Shown: piece by piece, positions 43,365 through 55,559 of the stretch
Layout: each line of letters begins with the position of its first letter
How positions within the stretch are numbered: the first letter of the stretch is position 1
Program-made: the position numbers and the translations under genes
From: Sabellastarte sp. h YS-2021
Lineage: Eukaryota; Annelida; Polychaeta; Sabellida; Sabellidae
Direction: 5' to 3'
Length of the DNA: 64,000 bases
NCBI GenBank assembly: GCA_964017235.1
Contig: OZ024934.1
Coordinates: 87,882,706 to 87,946,705, forward strand
The notes under the pieces: model-generated
What the model was told of the DNA's origin: nothing
The model's database searches: none
The model's input: the letters and a program-made list of their open reading frames with translations, nothing else

Positions 43365-44170
43365 CGATAGGTCTAGTTATCTATAAAAGTATTGCGGATA
43401 CCCAATTTTTACCAAATAAGTCCTTCACCTACTTTTGGGAGAGCTTTCACTTGGTGAAGTTTCAGACACGTACCTAATTACTCACCTACTCAAAATGACT
43501 AAATGCAAATTATCTCTAAAAGTATTGCAGATATCCAATTTTTCTCAAATAACTCATTCATCTACTTTTGGGAGAGCTTTCACTTGGTGAAGTTTCAGAC
43601 CCGTAGGTAATTACTCACCTACTGAAAATGAGTAAATTCGAATTATCTCAAAAAGTATTGAAACATTGAGACAGTGAAAGCTCTCCCAAAAGTAGGTGAA
43701 GGAGTTATTTGGCAAAAATTGGCTATCTGCAATACTTTTAGAGATAATTTGCATTTACTCATTTTGAGTAGGTGAGTAATTAGCTACGGGTCTGAAACTT
43801 CACCAAGTGAAAGCTCTCCCAAAAGTAGGTGAAGGAGTTATTTGACAAAAATTGGCTATCTGCAATACTTTTAGAGATAATTTGCATTTAGTCATTTTGA
43901 GTAGGTGAGTAATTAGGTACTGGTCTGAAACTTCACCAAGTGAAAGCTCTCCCAAAAGTAGGTGAATGAGTTATTTCAGAAAAATTGGCTATGTGCAATA
44001 CTTTTGCAGATAATTCGCATTTACTCGTTTTGAGTAGGTGAGTAATTACCTACAGGTCTGGAACTTCAGCATGCGAAAGCTCTCCAAAAAGTACGTGAAT
44101 GAGTTATTTAAGAAAAATTTGTTATCTGCAATACTTTTAGAGAAAATGCAAAATTACTCATTTCAGTAGG
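43365..44170. repeat. 133-bp satellite that reverses direction at about 43665
   Basis: Two and a bit forward units (AAAAGTATTGC near 43385, 43518, 43651) are followed by about four inverted units (GCAATACTTTTAGAGA near 43729, 43862, 43996, 44128). The junction makes a long near-perfect palindrome. Confidence 0.92.
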
Positions 44171-44319
44171 CCTAATTCAGACATAAAGCCTACCAATAGA
44201 ATACTGTGGTGCACCCTCTAATATACCTTGCAAACTTGAGAACGCTAGCTATAATATTTTTTCGTTAGAGCGGTAATGGTGAAATCTCTCTACACACTGC
44301 GGCTATCCAGTGGATACAG

Positions 44320-45780
44320 TGATTTACTCAACAGTGAGAACCTGAAAGTAGATATTGGTAAGCTATGCCATGACATAGAGGTCTGCAATTTCACTCTGTT
44401 ATAGCTGACCAAAAATTATGTGAATAACATATTTAAAGAAAATACTGTAAATGCAATAGTTTTTAAGTTACAACTGATTTACTCAATAGTGAGAACCTGA
44501 AAATAGCTATTGCTCAGCTACGCCATGAGCTATAAGTCTGTAATTTCACGATGTAATAGCCGACCCAAAAGTAGGTGAACAACATATTTTAACAAAATAC
44601 TCCAAATGCAATATTTTTCAAGCTACAAGTCATTTACTCAACAGTCAGTACCTGAAAATAGCTATTGCTCAGTTGTGCCATGAGCTACAGGTCTGTAATT
44701 TCACTATGTTATAGCTGACCAAAAAGTAGCTGAATAACATATTTACACCAATTTCTATAAATGCAATAGTTTTCCAATTACAACTGATTTACTCAACAGT
44801 GTGAACTTCAAAGTAGCTATTACTCAGCTATGCAATGAGCCACAGGTCTGGAACTTCACTATGTAATATAGCTGACTCGAAAATAGGTGAATAACATATT
44901 GAAACAAAATACTCTAAATGCAATACTTTTCAAGTTATAAGTAATTCACTCAACAGTGATAACCTAAAAGTAGCTATTACTCAGCTATGCCATGAGCTAC
45001 AGGTCTGAAATTTTACTATGTTATAGCTGACCCAAAAGTAGCTGAATAACATATATATATATATGAAATTCTGTAAATGCAATAGTTTTCAAGTTACAAC
45101 TGATTTACTCAACAGTGTGAACTTCAAAGTAGCTATTACTCAGCTATGCAATGAGCCACAGGTCTGGAACTTCACTATGTTATAGCTGACTCCGAAATAG
45201 GTGAATAACATATTGAAACAAATACTCTAAATGCAATACTTTTGAAGTTATAAGTAATTTACTCAACAGTGATAACCTAAAAGTAGCTATCACTCAGCTA
45301 TGCCATGAGCTACAGGTCTGGAACTTCACTATGTTATAGCTGACTCCGAAATAGGTGAATAACATATGAAACAAAATACTGTAAATGCAATACTTTTGAA
45401 ATTATAAGTAATTTACTCAACAGTGATAACCTAAAAGTAGCTATTACTCAGCTATGCCATGAGCTACCGGTCTGAAATTTTACTATGTTATAGCTGACCC
45501 AAAAGTAGCTGAATAACATATTTATACGAAATTCTGTAAATGCAATAGTTTTCAAGTTACAAGTGATTTTACTCATGATGGAAGTTACTGAAAAGTCCAA
45601 AAGTAGCTATTACTCACTTAGCTATTGAGACAGACACCCAAGTTACTCACCATGTTGTAGCTATGAAAAAAGTAGCTGAATAACATATTTTAACAAAATG
45701 CTCTAAACGCAACACTTTTCAAGTTATAAGTGATTTAGTGCATGATTTCATGAATTTTAATGCATTTTAGACATTTTTGT
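44320..45780. repeat. Satellite of about 155 bp, about nine units
   Basis: Units carry TGATTTACTCAACAGTG, TAGCTATTACTCAGCTATGC, CATGAGCTACAGGTCTG and AAATGCAATAGTTTTCAAGT. The order of motifs shows distant relation to the inverted 133-bp family next to it. Confidence 0.9.
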
Positions 45781-46080
45781 CTACCACAGGTCTAATTTAG
45801 ACATAAAGCCTACCAAAAAGATAGGGTGGCGAGTCCTCTAGCATACCTAGCCACCTGCCAAATATGAAAGAAATCTGGAAAGAAATGTGGACTGTAGGTT
45901 GCTAACAAGCAATATTCCACATTTTAGACATTTTTGTCTACCACAGGCCTAATTTAGACATAAACCCTACCAAAAAGATAGGGTGGCGAGTCCTCTACCA
46001 TGTCAAGCCACCTGCCAAATATGAAAGAAATCTGGAAAGAAATGTGGACTGTAGGTCACTAACAAGAAATCTCTGCGGAC
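45760..46080. repeat. Two-copy direct repeat of about 135 bp
   Basis: ACATTTTTGTCTACCACAGG, then AGATAGGGTGGCGAGTCCTC and CACCTGCCAAATATGAAAGA, occurs at about 45770-45910 and 45925-46065. Confidence 0.85.
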
Positions 46081-46179
46081 GAGGGCGCGGACGACGACGA
46101 TGATGAATCCATAGTATCCCCGCTTTGCGTCGGGGATACAACTATATCCACCAGAAAGAAAACTCACCAAAGCCAATCG

Positions 46180-46480
46180 ACTATAGCTTAACCTTGAAGG
46201 AAGGTTAAATCTGACCACCTCAAAAGATTTGTTAGCCTATAATTTCCCATAGGTTATTGTCACATTGTATACCTCTAGGAACAAGAATAAGCGAGCAATA
46301 AGCACTTTTAATTTTGGTTATCCTCATTTTGACCTTGAAGGGGGGGCAAATCGAATCACATCAAAAGATTCCTAGCCCATGATTTCCTATAGGATGGTTT
46401 CACAGCACAAACCTCTAGGACTAAGAATAAGCGAGTTACAAGTACTTTAAAGTTTCGCTATCCTTGTTTCACCCTAAAGT
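46180..46480. repeat. Inverted 147-bp satellite units, right arm
   Basis: Two diverged reverse-orientation units of the 41115-43310 family (CCTCTAGGACTAAGAATAAG, TTTCCTATAGGATGG). Confidence 0.8.
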
Positions 46481-46904
46481 ATGGGTATGAAGTGAAGCAC
46501 TTCAAAGGTTGTCACTTATCTCTTTCCCCTTGTGTGTTTAACTCTAATAACATTCGATAAATATTTCAATGTGTTATATTAACATTTTGAAAATAGGTCT
46601 AAAATAGTGATATGGAGACTGGAGTAGTGGACAAATCAATTTGGAAAAACACTTTTTCAGTACCATGACCCCTCTCAAAATTGTGATTTTTATATCCCTT
46701 TCAAAAGCCAGGATTGTCAGTTATGGGAATTGAACCCACCCAGAGTTGTGACCAAGCAAAAAGGCACACTATTGTACATTTGCCATGGTTTTGTTGTAAA
46801 TGTATTGGGAAGGGTTGGATGTAAGTGAATATGTAGCTGATTTAATTGTATTTTGAAGTGATTTTTTTAAGTTTAAGGATAATTTTGTTTGAAAAGATTG
46901 AAAT

Positions 46905-48130
46905 TTGCAACTGAAGGAAAGTGCATGACTTGTAACTTATCAAGATATTTTTTTCTCGCTTAGTTTACCCTTTTCACATGACATTAGAAAATATGTCCAA
47001 TTAGTACATTAAATTGCAAACTCTTTAAAATTTGAGACTTCCAGAAAAGTCTCAAATTGGATTGGAGTCACTTATTTTAAGTAAAAAAAAATCAAAAAAA
47101 AATCAGGATTCAGGCTTTACAGAAATATTTCACTTGGGTGTGTGTTCATTTTGTGGCTGTATGTTTACTCAACTACCACCATTCTCAAAGACTTCTTTCC
47201 ATGACTGTGTAAATCAAGTGTGTGCAGTGGGGTAAAGGGGGTCATTATAATGCCAGAGATACATGCTGGACTGATAAACCCCACTGATATGTTGTACATA
47301 CCTACAACAGAGAGCCTAGATAAACTAAGGGACACCCACTCAAATTACACAACTTGCAACATATATTTATTTTTCTCAGTGGCAAGATAGGTCAGACTCT
47401 TACCCCACTGTGACCTCAATTAAGATAAGACTGAAAGTCAGATAATGGGTTTACATTATACAAGAAGGAGTAGTGAAGTGTGGTGGATTAGCAGTCATAT
47501 GTTTTGATACAGTTGAGTGTTCAAGGTGTTTTGTGTGTTTTGCTCACATTTTTTGGAAATGATTTAAATACATTTTTATTATGGAAGCTCTGTGAAAAAT
47601 TAGACTACTATAATGGATTCAATTTGGTGCTTCAAAGTCAGTGGCCAACAGGTAATTGTGACTTCATATGAAACATCAGATCAAGTTGAGGACATAATGC
47701 CTTCAAACAACAAACCAAGATTTATGAAAATAAGATTTAGTTATACCATTTTTTGGTGATGAGTTACAGGGTTTAATGTAATCATTTGTAGTACATATTA
47801 GCATAGTTTACATTTCATTTGAAACAAATTTGGTCTATTTTATGAAGTAAAATACTAAAATGTCTAGCTAGGTTTGGTTTATTAAATCTTGCAGATAAAT
47901 GTATGCATCAAAAAATAAGCATTTTAGATTTAACTAAGAAAATATTGATTTTTTTAAAACAAAAATATGCATATTTGCTTATCAATTCAGCAAATGCACC
48001 CCTTTACTCAAAATCTTAGTAAATATGCAAATTTGCTGGTTTCACCTATTTACTGTAACATACATGTATTGCTGTTAAGATCAATTTCCAATATTAAGAT
48101 GTTAAACCTTTAGCATTTTGCTACAAACTA
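46905..48130. repeat. Right non-tandem arm of the big palindrome
   Basis: Reverse-complement partner of 38290-39490. Confidence 0.9.
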
Positions 48131-48284
48131 AACAAACTAATTACATGATCTGTGTCCCTGTCAAGTTTGAATTCGATTGGACAAAGCGTTTTCGAGTTAG
48201 AGTCCAGAAACAAAAAATGTGGACGGACTGACGGACGTCGGACACATCCATCTAATAGGCGGGTTGGTTACATGCAACCCACCT

Positions 48285-49045
48285 AAAAACAGGAAATTTA
48301 CAGTTTCTGTGTTTAGGGTGCACCCTATTTATAAAAAGAGTAAATTTGCTGTTTTCATGTTTAGGGTGCACCCTATTTACAAAAAGAGTAAATTTGCAGT
48401 TTCTGTGTTTAGGGCACACCCTATTTACAAAAAGTGGAAATTTGATGTTTTCGTGTTTAGGGTGCACCCTATTTATAAAAAGAGGAAATTTGCAGTTTTC
48501 GTGAATAGGGCACACCCTATTTACAAAAAGAGGAAATTTGCAGTTTCTGTGTTTAGGGCACATCCTATTTACAAAAAGATGAAATTTGCTGTTTTTGTGT
48601 TTAGGGTGCACCCTATTTACAAAAAAAGGAAATTTGCAGCTTCTCTGTTTAGGGCACACCCTATTTACAAAAAAGTGGAAATTTGCTGTTTTTGTGTTTA
48701 GGGTGCACCCTATTTACAAAAAGATGAAATTTGCAGTTTCCGTGTTTAGGGTGCACCCTATTTACAAAAAGAGGAAATTTGCAGTGTTTGTGAATAGGGC
48801 ACACCCTATTTACAAAAAGAGGAAATTCACAGTTTCCGTGTTTAGGGTGCACCCTATTTACAAAAAGATGAAATTTGCAGTTTCCGTGTTTAGGGCACAC
48901 CCTATTTACAAAAAGATGAAATTTGCAGTTTCCGTGTTTAGGGCACACCCTATTTACAAAAAGAGGAAATTTGCAGTTTTCGTGACTAGGGTACACCCTA
49001 TTTACAAAAAGATGAAATTGGCCATTTTCGTGATTAGGGTGCACC
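48285..49045. repeat. 48-bp satellite, right arm, about 16 units
   Basis: Inverted partner of 35292-35757 with more units. Unit variants TTAGGGTGCACCCTATTTAC and TTAGGGCACACCCTATTTAC alternate irregularly. Confidence 0.93.
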
Positions 49046-49122
49046 CTTTTTCCAGGTGGATATTTGCTGTTTTTCTGATGGCTTATTGAGTTTTTTCACT
49101 TACGTGATTTTGACAAATGTCT

Positions 49123-49262
49123 CAAATGGTGCAAATTTTTGCATGAAACTGCCATATTTCATGAAAGAAATTTCCATATTTGCACCAAAACCCTGCATAT
49201 TGCGAAATTTAAGGTCTAAAAGGGAAAGGTCTGGATTTTCCCTTTTAAATCTGACAGTGCTT
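49123..49262 (-). repeat. Right 140-bp terminal inverted repeat
   Basis: Reverse complement of 35152-35291 with no mismatch seen. CGCT follows at 49263. Confidence 0.95.
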
Positions 49263-51240
49263 CGCTGTGAACCATTTCAACCGTCTCGTGGAATGTGCAA
49301 AAACCAAACACTAGAGTGATATGGTTAGGGAAAATGAGGATAACCCCAAGGCCTTGTGGAATTCCATAAAGAAAGTCCTCCATAGATCACCAAAAATGGT
49401 ACTTCCAGATTATACCACCATGAACAGTCTAGTCAACACTTTCGGCAGGTATGTTGCAGACAAAATTGCTAAATTAAGATCTGGATTACTGTCTACTGAT
49501 GCCGATCCCCCTGTCTCAGGTTCCTACAAAAACAAGTTTGTTTCTTTCCGGACCATGTCAGAGGAAGAAGTCCTTAAAATCATAAAGTCCACACCAAATA
49601 AATCATGTGACTTGGATCCCATCCCAACATCATTGGTCCTTGAATGTATCAGTGTGCTCCTGACTCCTATTACAAATATTGTGAACTACTCTCTACAGGA
49701 TGGCAGTTTCCCATCCTGCTTTAAGACTGCACATGTTACACCCTTGTTGAAAAAAGGTGGTCTTGACAAGAATATTCTCAAGAATTATCGACCAGTGTTC
49801 AACCTCAGCTACATCTCCAAACTCATAGAGAAAGCTGTGGCTAAGCAGATAAATGAGCATATTGCTCACAAGGGTATATCTAACGAAAACCAGTCCGCAT
49901 ATAGAGCTTTTCACTCAACTAAAACGGCGTTGCTCAAAATACAAAATGACATTGCCACATCAATGGACAAGGGTGCAGCTGTTGGATTAGTCCTTTTGGA
50001 CTTATCTGCAGCTTTCGATACAATAGACCACTCAATCCTATTCAACTGCCTTCAGCACTGGTATGGCATTGATGGGGTAGTGCTTAAGTGGGTCCAGTCA
50101 TACCTCAACTCACGCAAGCAGCGCATCAAAATAGATGGACATCTTTCAGATGCTTTTCAACTCCCTTGCGGGGTTCCCCAGGGCTCAGTTCTAGGGCCAC
50201 TCCTTTTTACCCTATACACAACCCCTCTCAGTTCAGTCATATCTAAATTCAATGTCACCCACCACTTATATGCAGATGACACACAAATTTACTTGGAACT
50301 CGACTCTAGGAACTTCGATTCCAGTATCACTGAATTAACAAATTGCCTTGAGGTGGTCCAGGCTTGGATGGGAAATAATAAGCTTAAATTAAATCCTGAC
50401 AAGACAGAATTCATAGTGATTGGTGATGATCAAATTAGAAGTTCCCTGAAGTCATCTTTCCCAGTGAGTTTGCTTGGCAACACCATGAAACCAGCTGAAT
50501 CGGTAAAAAACCTTGGTGTCATCCTGGATGCTGAAAATTCAATGCAAAGACACGTGGCTAATCTATGTCGCATAAGTTACTACCATCTCCGGGAACTACG
50601 AAGGGTCCGCAGGTACTTAAATCATGAAACAGCTGTTAAGGTGGCAAATGCCTTGGTAAGCAGTCGTCTGGATTACTGTAACTCACTGCTTTACAACACA
50701 AAAAAGGCATATACTAGCAGACTACAGAGAGTTCAAAATGCCTTATGTCGGACGGTGTGCAAGCTAAATAAATGCCGATGTTACACCCTTCCTGCACAAA
50801 CTACACTGGCTCCCCATTCATTACCGTATACTGTTCAAATATAATCTCCTCATTTATAAAGCAATACATTTGAGCCAACCTCCATATCTCTCCGCTCTAA
50901 TTAGGCGGAGTGATCTCACACGGGGCAATCGCCTATCAATTTCCTCATCTAAACCAAATAAACGCTCAGGGCTACGCAGTTTCATAGCAGGGGCTCCCAC
51001 AGAGTGGAACAAGCTTCCTCAAGCCATCAGAACCATAGAAAGCATTTCTGGTTTCAGGAAACAGTTGAAAACATACCTTTTTAGATTGGCTTATCCTCCA
51101 CCATAGCCTATCTCCCCTACCGGACGCTAATATGGAAACGGACATCTTTCTGGAACTGGACTATCCCTTTTTGCACATCAGCGCCTTAGAGGATGTTTAC
51201 ATCAAATTCGGCGCTATATAAGTGTTTCTTACTTACTTAC
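49263..51240 (+). mobile_element. L2/CR1-like LINE, 3' part with reverse transcriptase
   Basis: After VNHFNRLVECAKTKH the frame has a stop at 49314, then runs from 49321 for 507 codons. RT motifs include FKTAHVTPLLKKG, LDLSAAFDTIDHSIL, CGVPQGSVLGPLLFTLYTTP and LYADDTQIYL, with catalytic aspartates intact. The C-terminal LVSSRLDYCNSLL follows. A frameshift near 50775 separates the last part (SAYRIL-type frame, then LSALIRRSDLTRGN … [17 protein letters not shown] and stop at 51106). A short 3' UTR ends in (CTTA)n. The same 3' end is found truncated at 2942-3435. Confidence 0.92.
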
Positions 51241-51244
51241 TTCT

Positions 51245-51715
51245 TACTTAATTCATTAGTATTTGGGTAATTTGTTTGATCAACATTTGTATAATCATTG
51301 TATAAGTTTTGAGACTAAGCAGAATATTCTTAATGTTTTATATTTTATGATGAATTTCATGTATAAATTAAAACTTAAAAGAATAATGAATATTTATTCA
51401 CTGTTTTGTTAGTTTTAATATTTAGCTTGTGGTAATGTAAGAGTAAAAATTATAGACTGGTATAAAACAAATAAATCTATGAATGACATTGTTATTTCTA
51501 AATATATGCACAGACATCTAATATTTATAGCTATTTAGCGTCTAAATTTAGCACCCGAAACTTTATTGGTTTCCTGTCCATTGTACCATATGATCAGAAA
51601 AAATAAACTTTTATTGACATTTAACAGATTACTTTACAGCATTTAATACTTATAGCAATGCAAGTCAATGCAGTAACAAGCAACAAGAGTTAAGTTAAAA
51701 AGTTCATAAATGTCC
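51245..51715. other. No gene recognised
   Basis: AT-rich sequence between the LINE tail and the Harbinger remnant. Confidence 0.5.
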
Positions 51716-51849
51716 TTGAACTAAATCATATCATTCTGCCATGGAACTGCCCCTAGAGCGTTTTGAAGTAATGCATCAAATGCTCTCTCTGCCTCTTGGC
51801 TGCAACTGTTGCATGGTTCCCCACTGTGGTACCTCAAGATCAGACATAA

Positions 51850-52890
51850 CTTGACCTTGCCCCCACGTACTTGGCACCTGCTTGTTGTTGTGGTTCTCAT
51901 CTGCTGGTCCCTAATGGTCTGCCCAATAACATGTCCATGACATTCTTTGGCCCCAGTGCCATTGTGGTCAATAGGCATGTAAAGTGATTGGCCAGTTTTA
52001 CGAATGCATTCTCCACCACCTGTCTAGCTCCGGACAGTCTGTAATTGAAGATGTGTTGTGGATCATTAGGTTTCTACCAGAGAAAGGCTTCATTAGCCAA
52101 ATCCTCAAGGCAAAGGCATCATCTGGCACTATAAAGTAAGACATGTCCCTGTCCTCACCTGGCAGCGTATCAGCATCAGGAAAACCTATGGTCCCATCCA
52201 AAACGCTGTGCTTCAACTGGCAATCATTGAAGCTCTGGGCATCAGAACAGCGCCCATTACTTCCCACATCTGCCCACGCAAACCTGTAGTCAGTGTCCAC
52301 AAGAGCTAACAGCACCCCTGAGTAGAATCTCTTGAAGTTGTAATAGCTGGACTCTAACCAAGTGGTGAAAGTTCCACCTTTGGCCAAAGTGTTGTGCCTT
52401 CTCACACCATTCTTGTGGGGTACTTGGACACTTCAGCTGCTCATCTGTAAATCTGGTATATGGCCTCACACACCTCTGGCACAAACAGGGATATAGTGCT
52501 AAAAGCCATCCTGAAGCTTATACATCAGGGTCTTGAAGGAGTCCCCTGTGGCCAGGTATCTGGGGGTAATGGCTATCTTCAACCCAGGTGGAAGTGGCTC
52601 ACAATATCTTGTCTTCACCTTCTGAATTACCGGGCCCACTCTTTCCACCAGCTCTGTGAAGAGGTCTGAAACAATATCACAAAAGTTCTGTTGCCATATG
52701 TGTCAGAATTCAGCAGCTGGTCCATCAGAACTTCATACTGGCCAAACAGTGGCCTCTCTCCAGGATCCAGTTTCTAACCCAACACTGTCTAGGACGATTA
52801 CATTCTCCAAGACGTACCAAACGAAGGTGAACTGCAACATTTTGAATAAGTCTATCATTCTGAAGTTGCAGCGTAGTACCCTACAGTCTT
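51850..52890 (-). pseudogene. PIF/Harbinger transposase remnant (HARBI1-like)
   Basis: Minus-strand frames, shifted several times, give in order: ATGDSFKTLMYSFRMAFSTI-like helix-turn region (SLFVPEVCEAIYQIY), CPSTPQEWCEKAQHFGQRWN (then FHH), SSYYNFKRFYSGVLLALVDT, FAWADVGSNGRCSDAQSFND, YFIVPDDAFALRIWLMKPFS, and a final ENAFVKLANHFTCLLTTM. This order is the DDE_4 nuclease of PIF/Harbinger transposases and of domesticated HARBI1. Frameshifts and stops make it inactive. Terminal inverted repeats were not found. Confidence 0.85.
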
Positions 52891-52904
52891 AATCTGTCAG
52901 GTGG

Positions 52905-54165
52905 CTGAATATTCATAGCGATGTTGCTCTCTTCAAGTCACCAGAAGAAATGACATTGGTTGACTGTGAGGCATGGTTTTATAGGCATTTGGGGGGCTAT
53001 ACTGCAGGTGATTGCCAGTAACAGTGGCATGTGAGTACTACAAACATACATTGCCGACACACAACCTTTGGGATTCTTGCATTACCTTATATTTTTTTAA
53101 AATAAAGACCTGGTATTATTTGAAGCAGTTTACAGCTTTATCTTCAAAACACATAGATTTTAATCTGTATGTAAAACTTAAACTTTGCTACACAATTACT
53201 GAAATTGAATTTTTTCAGGATTTTATATATTCTTATTATATTATTTGATAGTTTATATCGGGTGTTACTTTGTATAAGAACCCTAATGATTCCGAAGCTG
53301 TGGGGAATTGTTAGTAGACACATGAAGTTAAAACAACAACATAAACTTGCTGAATTATTATGCTCACTCCGGTATAAATAACCCGTGAAATCAGTCATTT
53401 TTCATTGTCATTTAGTACTTTTCAGTAGTCTGCTTTTCATGAGAAAGTCAAGTGCTCAGATACCAAATCTTAGATCTGTTTGCACTAATATTTTTGTAGA
53501 AACTGTCCAAAAGTGACTGTAGAAAAATGAAAAGTGCTAGATCAAAATGCGTAAGCCTATGTACTTCCGTGACTGAAAATGTATCTATTTCACCAAATAA
53601 TGGTGAAGACTAAGTATATTTCACATTAACATAAAATTTCCGCCAATTCAAAATATGAGGCTTTAACCTAACCATACATTTTCATCACTGCTGACTGCAA
53701 GGCATCAAATTCCTACATCTCTGAATATGTTTAATTCATCAATATATTTAGCTTAATATAGGTAGGTGAACTCTGCTTATACCCTTTGTAAAACTATGAA
53801 AAGTCAAGGGTGCACAGAAACATGCCCTGGGTTGTGCACTACATGCCCTTGCTTTATCTATGGTTATGGTGTGGCTTCCTCCACTAGAGGGACAACATCA
53901 AAGGGAAGTTTTATTCATTATACATCTGAATCTTGTTGAGACCCTTTAACAACTACAGCCAAACAGTCATGTTATTGGCCAAGAATTATGCTGTTAAATT
54001 GCAGTAAATTTCAGGAGCCGGATTCATGAAGCCTCCTTAAGTTAAAGGTCATCTTAAATTTAAACATAAATCCAATGGTGATTCATGTGCTACTTATATT
54101 ATCATTAAATCATATCATTTTTCATTATAATATATATATGTGATATATACTATTTATGTATTTGG
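52905..54165. other. No gene recognised
   Basis: AT-rich sequence. A GATTCATGAAGCCTCCTTAA motif near 54020 and AAGGAGGCTTAT near 54375 are opposed and may be the ends of a small decayed MITE. Confidence 0.45.
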
Positions 54166-54396
54166 GAAAAATAAAAAAGCTTTATTATACATTGAATTTT
54201 TTATATTTATCACTTTGTTATTTATTTTCATTGGAAATCTAATTTATGTACATTGATTTCTTACAAAAGTCACACAAGGTTATATTCTGTCTAGTGTAAT
54301 CTAATCTAATCTACTGTTTTACAAGCGCAATATCTTCTCCACAAAGGGCAACAATTAAAAATATCATTAAACATAAGGAGGCTTATAATCTCAATG

Positions 54397-55556
54397 TTAG
54401 GCACCAACTCGAGGCAGGGAACAACTGGAGTTATTCCTTACGCCAACTCGCGGGGATGAGTTGTGGCAAGCATCTAGAGATGTACTGCCACATCTTGAGT
54501 GGGTGCTGCGCCAACTTTATCCAATAAGTCAACCTAATCATACTTTCATAGAGCTTAATCTTTGTCGAAGAGAATGCTATGTAGACAATCAAAGGTAGTG
54601 AAGTGCAGTGACTATTTTATTATGTTATTCTGACTGATGTGTCTTAATTGCATTTAAGGATTTCTCAGGCTTATTTGATGTTGACTTTTTAATTAAATAG
54701 GAAGCCTAAGGAGCCACTACCACGATTGACTTGTCTCTTGATTGCCATTAGGTCGAAGATCGTTTTTGTGAAATGATTATCCCTTTGGATATATAAGCTT
54801 GTGAAACATTTATTAACAGATTTGTGAATTAATGCACACATATATGAAATATCATGTGTTATGATGTTGTTTTATATTTACGTAAATCCTATAAACAATT
54901 ATATATCTCTATGGTAATAACGATTTTAGATATTTAAAATAAGTTTATTTATTATTGAAGTGACTGTATTATACTTTACATAAAGTAAAACTTACAAAAT
55001 AACCTTATTTATTATTGAATAAGTACAGAAGTGGTACAGATTAACAATAAACACCACACTGAAAGCTAACATTAGGTTACAGGACTGACTGATTAAAATG
55101 ACAAAATTTTTTCTTTTGTTTCAGATTTTCTATATAAATGGATAAAGTTTTATCATATATTTGCAATGTATAAACTTGTCCTGTTTAGAAAGATACCAAA
55201 AATCATGTTTACAAGTTGCAGTTTCTGAAATATAGTTAGTTAGCAAATGAAGTAAGGACATATGTCTAGTACCTTAATTACAATTAAAAATCTGCCTTGT
55301 ATACTTGACTACTTATTATAATAGAGGATTAAGTTGGTCCAGCCATCATCTTAAGATAGAAGCCATATTTGGGTTCAATAATTGACCAATCACAAGCCAT
55401 GTGGTCACTGACCAGTAGTGGACATTAGAGGATTAAGTTGATGCAGCCACAATTCCAAATGACGCCCACATCTCGAGATGTTTGCCACAACTCGCCCCTG
55501 CGAGTTGGCGCAAGGAACAACTCTAGTTGTTACCGGCTGCGAGTTGGCGCTCAACA
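54397..55556. mobile_element. TIR element with CGCCAACTCG ends
   Basis: The left end (CACCAACTCGAGGCAGGGAA … CGCCAACTCGCGGGGATGAG then TTGTGGCAAGCATCTAGAGA) faces its reverse complement at 55460-55556. The terminal inverted repeats are about 95 bp and imperfect. The roughly 970-bp interior is AT-rich and non-coding. The target duplication is not clear. Confidence 0.8.
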
Positions 55557-55559
55557 TTA

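Larger units (their letters stand above)
35152..49262. mobile_element. 14.1-kb foldback-type element inserted in a LINE
   Basis: The ends are 140-bp inverted repeats, identical by eye (AAGCACTGTCAGATTTAAAA… and its complement). Inside, both arms carry in mirror order a 48-bp array, a linker with GATGGATGTGTC, units of a roughly 150-bp array and about 1.2 kb of non-tandem sequence (38290-39490 against 46905-48130). The centre holds four further tandem families and shorter inverted repeats. No transposase, integrase or polymerase frame is visible, so it must be non-autonomous. Possible kin are foldback elements and other long-TIR DNA transposons. Superfamily assignment is not possible from the termini alone. 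Confidence 0.85.

Noticed and set aside
46690-46760. tRNA-derived SINE on the minus strand (GGTTCAATTCCC)
   Set aside because: Only a B-box-like string is visible, and neither the A box nor the shared SINE body follows.
48219-49089. Lys/Phe-rich repeat proteins of 160 and 167 residues (and 125-135 residues at 35259-35666 and on the opposite strands)
   Set aside because: They are translations of the 48-bp satellite, whose period is a multiple of three. Both strands are open to the same extent, and no start context or splice signal supports a gene.
54020-54385. A small MITE bounded by AAGCCTCCTTAA and AAGGAGGCTTAT
   Set aside because: The opposed match is only about 12 bases, and the region aligns with the segmental duplication copy 1, so a separate element is not supported.
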